Origin: Streptomyces sp. NBC_01217 | GTDB lineage: Bacteria; Actinomycetota; Actinomycetes; Streptomycetales; Streptomycetaceae | Assembly: GCF_035994185.1 (NCBI RefSeq) | Contig: NZ_CP108538.1 | Coordinates: 6,115,501-6,179,500, forward strand | DNA: 64,000 nt | Reading direction: 5' to 3' | Part shown: positions 1 to 6,445 of the stretch, in pieces | How positions within the stretch are numbered: the stretch's first letter is position 1 | How the letters are laid out: every line of letters begins with the position of its first letter | The notes under the pieces: model-generated | Told to the model about the DNA's origin: nothing | Seen by the model: the letters and a program-made list of their open reading frames with translations, nothing else | Databases searched by the model: none | Made by a program: the position numbers and the translations under genes

Positions 1-124
1 GCGCCCTCGGATTAAAGCGGTCGCGTCCGGGGTTCACCGCTACAGGCAGGGCCCGCTCGTGGGGCGCATCCGGTCGATCGCTCACAGCGAACACACCCCG
101 GGGAACAATGGGCGGCGCATGAGC

Positions 125-145
125 ATTGAGTCTGCATAGCTCAAC
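125..145 (+). promoter_or_regulatory. HAIR-type operator upstream of lon
   Basis: The inverted repeat TTGAGT-N7-GCTCAA (126-131 and 139-144) closely matches the HspR recognition element (CTTGAGT-N7-ACTCAAG) and lies 22 bp before the lon start. HspR control of lon, dnaK and clpB is established in Streptomyces. Heat-shock repression of this lon by HspR is therefore inferred. Confidence 0.8.
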
Positions 146-166
146 TTGACTGCCGAAGGGGAGATC

Positions 167-2590
167 ATGGCTACCGAGTCCAATGCGGTCACTCCGCTCG
201 CCCTGCCCGTGCTGCCGCTCGACGACGAGGTCGTGCTGCCCGGGATGGTGGTGCCTCTGGACCTGTCCGACAACGATGTACGCGCCGCCGTGGAGGCCGC
301 GCAGGCCGCAGCCCGCCAGGGCGGCGGCAAGCCCGAGGTGCTTCTTGTGCCGCGGATCGACGGGACGTACACCGGCACCGGTGTCATCGGCACCGTCGAG
401 CAGGTCGGACGGCTTTCGGACGGAGATCCGGGCGCGCTCATCCGCGGCCGTGGCCGGGTTCGGATCGGGGCCGGGACCAGTGGACCGGGCGGAGCGCTCT
501 GGGTGGAGGGGACACGGGTTGACGCGGTCGTCCCCGACCCGCTCCCCGGAGCCGCGGCCGAGCTGGTCAAGGAGTACAAGGCGCTCGCCACCAGCTGGCT
601 GAAGAAGCGCGGCGCCTGGCAGGTCGTGGACCGGGTCCAGCAGATCGAGGACATCTCCGCGCTCGCCGACAATTCCGGTTACTCACCCTTCCTCACCACC
701 GCCCAGAAGGTGCAGCTCCTGGAGACCGTGGACGCGGTCGCCCGGCTGAAGCTCGCCATCCAGTGGCTCGGCGAACACCTCGCCGAACAGGACGTCGCCG
801 AGTCCATCGCCAAGGACGTCCAGGAGGGCGTCGACAAGCAGCAGCGCGAATTCCTGCTGCGGCGCCAGCTGGAAGCCGTACGCAAGGAACTGTCCGAGCT
901 CAACGGCGACCCGGGGGACGAGTCCGACGACTACCGGGCGCGCGTCGAGGCCGCCGACCTTCCCGCGCATGTCCGCGAGGCCGCGCTCAAGGAGGTCGAC
1001 AAGCTGGAGCGCTCCTCCGACCAGAGCCCCGAGGGCTCCTGGATTCGAACCTGGGTAGACACCATCCTCGAACTGCCTTGGAACGAGCGGACCGAGGACG
1101 CGTACGACATCCGCGGCGCCCAGGCCGTCCTCGACGCCGAGCACGCGGGCCTGCAGGACGTGAAGGAGCGGATCACCGAGTACCTGGCGGTGCGCAAGCG
1201 GCGTTCCGAGCGCGGTCTCGGGGTCGTCGGCGGGCGTCGTGGCGGCGCGGTGCTGGCCCTCGTGGGGCCGCCCGGCGTAGGCAAGACGTCCCTCGGTGAG
1301 TCCGTCGCGCACGCCATGGGGCGCAAGTTCGTCCGTGTCGCGCTCGGCGGTGTGCGGGACGAGGCGGAGATCCGCGGCCACCGGCGTACGTACGTCGGCG
1401 CCCTGCCGGGACGTATCGTCCGCGCCATCAAGGAGGCCGGTTCGATGAACCCGGTCGTCCTGCTCGACGAGATCGACAAGGTCGGCTCCGACTTCCGGGG
1501 CGACCCGGCCGCCGCCCTGCTCGAAGTCCTCGACCCGGCGCAGAACCACACCTTCCGCGACCACTACCTGGAGGTCGAACTCGACCTCAGCGACGTCGTC
1601 TTCCTGGCGACGGCCAATGTGCTCGAAGCCATTCCGGAGGCCCTGCTCGACCGCATGGAGCTGGTCAGGCTCGATGGCTACACCGAGGACGAGAAGGTCG
1701 TCATCGCCCGGGACCACCTGCTCCCGCGCCAGCTGGAGCGGGCCGGTCTGGAGAAGGACGAGGTGACGCTCGACGAGTCCGCGCTGCGCAAGCTGGCCGG
1801 CGAGTACACCCGTGAAGCGGGCGTACGGAACCTGGAGCGGGCCGTCGCCCGGCTGCTCCGCAAGGTCGCGGCCCAGCACGAACTGGGCGACCGGGAGCTG
1901 CCGTTCACGGTCACCGAGGCGGATCTGCGCGCTCTGATCGGCCGCCCGCACCACGTCCCCGAGTCCGCCCAGGACCCGGCCGAGCGCCGCACCTCGGTGC
2001 CGGGTGTGGCCACCGGGCTCGCGGTGACCGGCGCAGGTGGTGACGTGCTGTTCGTGGAGGCCTCGCTGGCCGACCCGGAGACCGGGGCGTCCGGACTGAC
2101 CCTCACCGGTCAGCTCGGCGACGTCATGAAGGAGTCCGCGCAGATCGCGCTGAGCTTCCTGCGGTCGCACGGCGCGGAGCTGGAGCTGCCGGTCGCGGAT
2201 CTCAAGGACCGCGGAGTGCACATCCACTTCCCGGCGGGCGCGGTCCCCAAGGACGGCCCGAGCGCCGGTATCACGATGACCACGGCGCTGGCCTCGCTGC
2301 TCTCGGGGCGGCTGGTCCGTACGGACGTGGCGATGACCGGTGAGGTCTCGCTGACCGGTCGGGTGCTGCCGATCGGCGGCCTGAAGCAGAAGCTGCTCGC
2401 CGCGCACCGGGCCGGGATCACCACCGTGGTGATCCCGAAGCGGAACGAGGCCGACCTGGACGACGTCCCGGCCGAGGTCCTGGACACCCTGGAGGTCCAC
2501 CCGGTGACGGACGTCCGCCAGGTGCTGGAGATCGCCCTCGCCCCGGCCACCGCGGCCAGGCCCGAGGAGAGGATCCCGGCCGCGGCGTAG
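167..2590 (+). CDS. lon: ATP-dependent protease Lon
   Basis: Cytosolic AAA+ serine protease that unfolds and degrades damaged and regulatory proteins. The predicted protein is 807 aa, normal for bacterial LonA. It has an N-terminal substrate-binding domain starting LALPVLPLDDEVVLPG, a coiled-coil linker, Walker A GPPGVGKTS near residue 367, Walker B LLDEIDK, and a C-terminal protease domain. The catalytic dyad is Ser699 in DGPSAG and Lys742 in GLKQKLLAAHR; the 43-residue spacing equals that of the E. coli dyad. ATG at 167 is preferred to the upstream TTG because GAAGGGGAG sits just before it. A HAIR operator overlaps the upstream region. The gene is monocistronic and ends at a strong hairpin shared with the convergent deacetylase gene. 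Confidence 0.97.
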   Translation: MATESNAVTPLALPVLPLDDEVVLPGMVVPLDLSDNDVRAAVEAAQAAARQGGGKPEVLLVPRIDGTYTGTGVIGTVEQVGRLSDGDPGALIRGRGRVRIGAGTSGPGGALWVEGTRVDAVVPDPLPGAAAELVKEYKALATSWLKKRGAWQVVDRVQQIEDISALADNSGYSPFLTTAQKVQLLETVDAVARLKLAIQWLGEHLAEQDVAESIAKDVQEGVDKQQREFLLRRQLEAVRKELSELNGDPGDESDDYRARVEAADLPAHVREAALKEVDKLERSSDQSPEGSWIRTWVDTILELPWNERTEDAYDIRGAQAVLDAEHAGLQDVKERITEYLAVRKRRSERGLGVVGGRRGGAVLALVGPPGVGKTSLGESVAHAMGRKFVRVALGGVRDEAEIRGHRRTYVGALPGRIVRAIKEAGSMNPVVLLDEIDKVGSDFRGDPAAALLEVLDPAQNHTFRDHYLEVELDLSDVVFLATANVLEAIPEALLDRMELVRLDGYTEDEKVVIARDHLLPRQLERAGLEKDEVTLDESALRKLAGEYTREAGVRNLERAVARLLRKVAAQHELGDRELPFTVTEADLRALIGRPHHVPESAQDPAERRTSVPGVATGLAVTGAGGDVLFVEASLADPETGASGLTLTGQLGDVMKESAQIALSFLRSHGAELELPVADLKDRGVHIHFPAGAVPKDGPSAGITMTTALASLLSGRLVRTDVAMTGEVSLTGRVLPIGGLKQKLLAAHRAGITTVVIPKRNEADLDDVPAEVLDTLEVHPVTDVRQVLEIALAPATAARPEERIPAAA

Positions 2591-2625
2591 GCGCCATGGC
2601 GTGACGGGCGTGGCACCACGTGCGC

Positions 2626-2686
2626 GACCGGTACGGACGGCCCGCCCTCCCGGAAACGGGCGGGCGGGCCGTTCCGCGTACCGGTC
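2626..2686. terminator. Bidirectional hairpin between lon and the deacetylase gene
   Basis: Two nested inverted repeats, GACCGGTAC (2626-2634)/GTACCGGTC (2678-2686) and ACGGCCCGCCC/GGGCGGGCCGT inside it, form a long GC-rich hairpin. It lies at the 3' ends of two convergent genes, so it probably stops transcription from both sides. Confidence 0.75.
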
Positions 2687-3449
2687 AGGGGCGGTACACG
2701 GTCCCCGGCACCGGCTCCGCGGGTGCCATCAGCTGCGGGACGGTGACGAACGTATAGCCCTGCTTCTTCAGCGCTTCGATGATGCCCGGCACCGCGGGCA
2801 CCGTCCCCTTGTAGATGTCGTGCAGCAGGATGATGCCGTCCCTGCCCGCCTGGTCCAGGATGCGCTTCCTGATCAGCGCCGAGTCGGTGGTGGAGTAGTC
2901 CTTGGCGGTGGCGCTCCACAGGATCTGGGAGAGTCCCAGGTCCTTGCAGATGTCCGCGACGGTGTCGTCGGTGCGGCCCTGCGGCGGGCGCATCAGGCGC
3001 GGCTTCCTGCCGGTGATCGCCGCTATCGCGTCCTGCGTCTTCTCCAGCTCGGCGCGTATCTCGGAGGGCTTGCGGTCCGTCAGGATCTTGTGGGTCCAGG
3101 TGTGGTTGGCCACCTCGTGCCCCTCGGCGGCGAGTCTGCGCACCGTGTCGGGGTGCTTCCTGACGTGGTTCCTGCCCAGCAGGAAGAAGGTCGCGTGCAC
3201 CTTCTCCCGCTTGAGGATGTCCAGCAGACGAGGGGTGTCCTCGCCCGGTCCCGCGTCGAAGGTCAGGGCGATGCACTTCGCCTTGCGGCAGTCCACCGGG
3301 CCGAAGGAGCCCTTGGCGTCGGAGCCCGCGTCACCCCGCGCCGAGGCCGGTGCGGTGGTCTGCAGGGAGCAGCCGCCCAGCGTCAGGGTGAGCGCCGTCA
3401 CAAGGGCGGCAGCCAACGCCGTACCGGTCGGCTTCGTCTTCATGCGCAA
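2685..3449 (-). CDS. Polysaccharide deacetylase (NodB-like) lipoprotein
   Basis: Secreted, lipid-anchored carbohydrate esterase-4 family protein, probably acting on peptidoglycan or another N-acetylated glycan. The N-terminus is a type II signal peptide with lipobox LGGC. NodB motif 1 reads TFDAGPG, so the usual second metal-binding Asp (TFDDGP) is Ala. Motif 2 is intact (NHTWTH), motif 3 reads MRPPQGRTDD and the C-terminal motif is LLHDIY. The predicted protein is 254 aa. TTG at 3449 is preferred over ATG at 3443 because GAGGAG (3464-3459) is 9 nt from the TTG and 15 nt from the ATG. It converges on lon. Activity may be altered by the Asp-to-Ala change. Confidence 0.85.
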   Translation of the reverse strand: MRMKTKPTGTALAAALVTALTLTLGGCSLQTTAPASARGDAGSDAKGSFGPVDCRKAKCIALTFDAGPGEDTPRLLDILKREKVHATFFLLGRNHVRKHPDTVRRLAAEGHEVANHTWTHKILTDRKPSEIRAELEKTQDAIAAITGRKPRLMRPPQGRTDDTVADICKDLGLSQILWSATAKDYSTTDSALIRKRILDQAGRDGIILLHDIYKGTVPAVPGIIEALKKQGYTFVTVPQLMAPAEPVPGTVYRP

Positions 3450-3510
3450 GGCGGGTCACTCCTCTGTAGCTGAACGGGACGCACGGCGTGCGGCGTACGA
3501 CAGAGAAGGA

Positions 3511-3542
3511 CTATACACACAGTTTATACATCGAGTGTATAG
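3511..3542. promoter_or_regulatory. AT-rich palindromic operator candidate
   Basis: TATACA-TCGAG-TGTATA (3525-3541) is a perfect 6+5+6 inverted repeat. An extra CTATACAC at 3511-3518 mirrors GTGTATAG at 3535-3542. It lies 47 bp upstream of the deacetylase start, and its A+T richness is unusual here. It looks like a regulator binding site overlapping a promoter; the regulator is unknown. Confidence 0.5.
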
Positions 3543-3610
3543 AGGCTTGTGATGCCTTCCTGGAGAGGGAAATGCCTGGTCAGCTGGGGAGTCGGGGGAT
3601 GCGGACATGG

Positions 3611-3650
3611 CAGAGCCCCCCGGTGACCGGGCGGTCACCGGGGGGCTCTG
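3611..3650. terminator. Perfect 18-bp hairpin downstream of the GH25 gene
   Basis: The arms 3611-3628 and 3633-3650 are perfectly complementary around a GGGC loop. It follows the GH25 stop codon (3698, minus strand) and is probably its terminator. No U-tract is seen, as is common in Streptomyces. Confidence 0.75.
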
Positions 3651-3697
3651 CAGGGCGTGGGGCGGGGCGGTGGGCGAAGTCGGTGCGGCGGGCCGGC

Positions 3698-4546
3698 TCA
3701 GCCGTTCGCGAGAGCCTGTACGCGGTCGAGGGCGCCGTTGAAGTGGTTGTGGTCGCCGACGTAGGGGCCGGACGAGGTGTACTGCCAGATCGTGTAGTAG
3801 CTCCAGCCGGCCGGGAGCGTGCCCACCGTGGTGTTGTAGCGGGCCACCCACAGCGGGTTGGTGGAGGCGAAGCCCGCGTTGTTCCCGGTGCAGGTCTGCC
3901 ACCAGCTGGTCGCGGTGTAGATGACCGCGTCGCGTCCGGTGCGCGCCTTGTAGGTGTTCACGAAGTCGCGGATCCAGGAGACCATGCCGGCCGCGGTCTT
4001 GCCGTAGCACTGGTCGCCGTACGGGTTCCACTCGATGTCGAGGACGCCGGGCAGGGTCTTGCCGTCGCGCGACCAGCCGCCCCCGTGGTCCACGAAGTAG
4101 TTGGCCTGGGTGGCACCGCTCGTGGTGTCCGGGGTGGCGAAGTGGTACGCGCCCCGGATCATCCCGATGTTGTACGAGCCGTTGTACTGCTGCGCGAAGT
4201 ACGGGTTCGTGTAGTACGTGCCCTCGGTGGCCTTGGCGTAGGCCCACTTCACACCGCTGTTCCAGAGCGTCGCCCAGTCGACGTTGCCCTGGTGGCTGCT
4301 GACGTCCACGCCTTCGGTCTGGACGGCGCGGGTGTCGCGCGGCAGTCCGCCCTGGCCGTCGTGGGCGATGACACCCATGCCCATCGTGGCCGTGCCGCGG
4401 GTGGGGGTCTTGGCGGCGTCATGGGTGCCCGTGGCGCTTGCCGCGCCGGGCAGGGTGAGGAGGAGGGAGAGGGCCGCGAGCAGGGTTCCTGCGGCGGCGA
4501 AGCGCGAGTGGTGGGGGGTTCCGGGTCCGGATCTGAGCACGGGCAT
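3698..4546 (-). CDS. Secreted GH25 lysozyme (N-acetylmuramidase)
   Basis: Exported peptidoglycan hydrolase cleaving the MurNAc-GlcNAc bond. The 282-aa product has a Sec signal peptide (about residues 1-37, hydrophobic core AAGTLLAALSLLLTLPG, AxA site) followed by one GH25 domain. Family landmarks are visible: EGVDVSSHQGNVDW at the start of the barrel with its conserved Asp, the catalytic pair in GVLDIEWN, and WVARYN and YTIWQYTSSG near the end. ATG at 4546 is chosen because GGAGG lies 7 nt upstream; longer frames lack a ribosome site. It is divergent from the MarR gene, with direct repeats between them that may be an operator. Confidence 0.93.
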   Translation of the reverse strand: MPVLRSGPGTPHHSRFAAAGTLLAALSLLLTLPGAASATGTHDAAKTPTRGTATMGMGVIAHDGQGGLPRDTRAVQTEGVDVSSHQGNVDWATLWNSGVKWAYAKATEGTYYTNPYFAQQYNGSYNIGMIRGAYHFATPDTTSGATQANYFVDHGGGWSRDGKTLPGVLDIEWNPYGDQCYGKTAAGMVSWIRDFVNTYKARTGRDAVIYTATSWWQTCTGNNAGFASTNPLWVARYNTTVGTLPAGWSYYTIWQYTSSGPYVGDHNHFNGALDRVQALANG

Positions 4547-4614
4547 GTGGGTGCCTCCGAGGCCTTGGTGGGGGGACGCGCTGATCCCAGGGGGACGCCG
4601 GGCGCACCCCTGTC

Positions 4615-4646
4615 GACATGTCATGGTGTGGACATGTCATACATGA
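4615..4646. promoter_or_regulatory. Direct repeats GACATGTCAT between GH25 and MarR genes
   Basis: GACATGTCAT occurs at 4615-4624 and 4631-4640, 16 bp apart, and contains the palindrome GACATGTC; an inverted TCATACATGA overlaps the second copy. The position between divergent lysozyme and MarR genes suggests regulator binding. ATGTCATGGT recurs near 23822 upstream of the RodA-like gene. Confidence 0.4.
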
Positions 4647-4773
4647 CGCTACGCACGTAGACCCGGGCTGCGGAAGGGGGCCCGGGCGCTGCCGTTGGTC
4701 TACGCCTGCGAAATACTGGCCGAGCTGCGGTGATGACCTGCGGCGAAAGAAAGTTTCAGCGGTAGGAAAGCTC

Positions 4774-5271
4774 ATGAGGGGTGTTGACGTGCACGGGAGC
4801 GAAAGCGGTAGTGAACCCGGCGCGACCGGGGAAAGTGGTGTGGACCACGCATTCCTTGCCCTGGAGCGGGAGTTGGCCGTCTTCCTGCGCAGGGCGCGGG
4901 CCAACTCCGGGGAAATGGCCCGCGAGGTCCACCCCGAACTGGAGGCCGCCGCCTATGGACTCCTCGTACGGCTGGAGTCGGCCGGGCAGCAGCGGGCCAC
5001 CGATCTCGCAGCCTACTTCGGGGTCGGCAAGGCGACCATGAGCCGTCAACTGCGCGCCCTGGAGAACCTCGGACTGGTGTCGCGCGAGCCGGATCCGGCC
5101 GACGGCCGGGCCTCTCTCGTCCGCCTCACCGCCGAGGGGCTGGCCCGCTACAGCAGCGTCCGCGACGCCCGCCGCGCCCGCTATGTGCGCAAACTCGCCG
5201 ACTGGGACCGGACGGAGGTGGCCGAACTGGCCCGTTTGCTGCACCACTTGAACGCCCGCGCCGAGGACTGA
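4774..5271 (+). CDS. MarR-family transcriptional regulator
   Basis: DNA-binding winged-helix regulator of 165 aa. The central part shows the MarR helix-turn-helix and wing: ATDLAAYFGVGKATMSRQLR followed by LENLGLVSREPDPADGRASL, with the typical DxR wing motif. Flanking helices would form the dimer interface. ATG at 4774 is taken because a GGAAAG-type site precedes it at a suitable distance; an in-frame upstream GTG region looks non-coding. It is divergent from the GH25 lysozyme gene and convergent with the PP2C-like gene. Its ligand and targets are not evident; the repeats at 4615-4646 are the obvious candidate site. Confidence 0.88.
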   Translation: MRGVDVHGSESGSEPGATGESGVDHAFLALERELAVFLRRARANSGEMAREVHPELEAAAYGLLVRLESAGQQRATDLAAYFGVGKATMSRQLRALENLGLVSREPDPADGRASLVRLTAEGLARYSSVRDARRARYVRKLADWDRTEVAELARLLHHLNARAED

Positions 5272-5306
5272 CGGCCCAGGGCCTGTCCGCCGTGCCCGGT
5301 GCGCCG

Positions 5307-6092
5307 TCACAGCACCACGTAGACGGCCGTCGCGTCGTCGTGGGTCTTGCCGCGGCGCAGATACGTACGCCGTGTGTCCGCGTCCTCCAGGGCCCGGACG
5401 CGGTCGATCAGCCCCTGCGTCCCCTCCTTGCGGAGCACCCCGAGGCAGTCCGCCCAGTCGCCCTCGCGGAACATCTCGGTCCAGCGGGCCGCCCCGTCGG
5501 TCATCGCGGCCAGCGCCCGCACCCGGCCGAGCGGGGTGCGCCCGGTGACCGCACGGGCCGACACGGAGGGATCGGCGGCGGCGGTGAAGAAGCCGCCCTC
5601 CTTGTTCCGTACCTGTGCGTCGGCGATCGCCTCGCTCGCCAGCGAGCCGGGCGGCAGGCGGTCCAGCCGGTCGTCGAGCAGGGGGTGCACGGTTCCGTCC
5701 GGGGCCTCGAACAGCAGTGCGGAGTCGGAGAGCACCAGGTGCTCGATCTCCCGTTCGTCCCAGCGCGCCATGACCACCGTCGCCTGCGGTGTCCTCACGT
5801 GAGAAAGGTCACAGGAACTGCGGTGTGTGTCGGCGGTGCGTCGAATGGACTCCGCCAGGATCTCCTGGAGGGTCAGATCCCGTTGCGAACCAGACAGTTC
5901 GACCAGCGAGCCGCCCAGCCGTGCGGTGAACCAGGGGACCGAGTGCACACAACCGTCGTCACCCTGTGGCGGTGTCACCCCGTCGAGCAGGACCAGCGTC
6001 CCACCCTGGCCGGAGGCGGGCAGTGCGGTGGCGGCCCAGTCCTCGTTCGGGCGTCCGGTGCTGCCGGCGGCGGTGGCGAGTTCCATGTGCAT
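5307..6092 (-). CDS. PP2C-like phosphatase-fold protein
   Basis: About 261 aa, cytosolic. The N-terminus has the PP2C-type pattern GSTGRPNEDW, with the Asp that normally binds metal, followed by GTLVLLDGVTPPQGDD where PP2C enzymes have the DGxGG motif. ALAAMTDGAA corresponds to the later metal-binding DG motif, and KTHDDATAVYV to the C-terminal DD motif. These fit an integral-membrane-free Ser/Thr phosphatase fold, though the motif after DG is divergent, so activity is uncertain. Starts at 6092, 6086 or GTG 6110 are all possible; none has a convincing ribosome site. The neighbouring MarR gene converges. Confidence 0.7.
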   Translation of the reverse strand: MHMELATAAGSTGRPNEDWAATALPASGQGGTLVLLDGVTPPQGDDGCVHSVPWFTARLGGSLVELSGSQRDLTLQEILAESIRRTADTHRSSCDLSHVRTPQATVVMARWDEREIEHLVLSDSALLFEAPDGTVHPLLDDRLDRLPPGSLASEAIADAQVRNKEGGFFTAAADPSVSARAVTGRTPLGRVRALAAMTDGAARWTEMFREGDWADCLGVLRKEGTQGLIDRVRALEDADTRRTYLRRGKTHDDATAVYVVL

Positions 6093-6445
6093 GGGGCCAG
6101 TCTGCACGACGCCTTCACGAGCCCTGCACTGGCCGGTACTGGCCTGTACCAGCAGGTCAGACGGGCAGTCGGAGCGGAAGGAATGGCTCCGTGCGGCGTG
6201 CGGGCGGGCATCCTGCCAAAGCCTGGGCGGAAGTTCCAGCCGACGGCCCGGGTGTGCCGTGTACGCCTCGGGGGGAGACTTGTTCGTCAACTCCGGAGTG
6301 ATGTTCACTCGTTCAGGTGGTGGAGTGGTTGATGCGCGTCCCCCTCTCAAAAGCGCTGGAATGGTCAGAAGCCGTACCAGGGGTCGGGGCGCTCGCTCAT
6401 ATGTGACCGTGCGTCACCTCTGCTTCAAGGGCGGACGAGTCAAGA
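6093..6445. other. Intergenic region before the conservon
   Basis: No gene is supported here. The one notable element is GTGAC-CGTGC-GTCAC at 6403-6417, a perfect inverted repeat 29 bp before the conservon, which could be an operator; it partly resembles BldD-type half sites. Assignment is uncertain. Confidence 0.35.

Noticed and set aside
683..2500. Long minus-strand frame (605 aa) opposite lon
   Set aside because: It is the antisense shadow of lon, Arg/Gly/Val-rich without any domain pattern or ribosome site.
3488..4660. 390-aa plus-strand frame across the GH25 locus
   Set aside because: It is antisense to the clear GH25 gene, with composition typical of a shadow frame.
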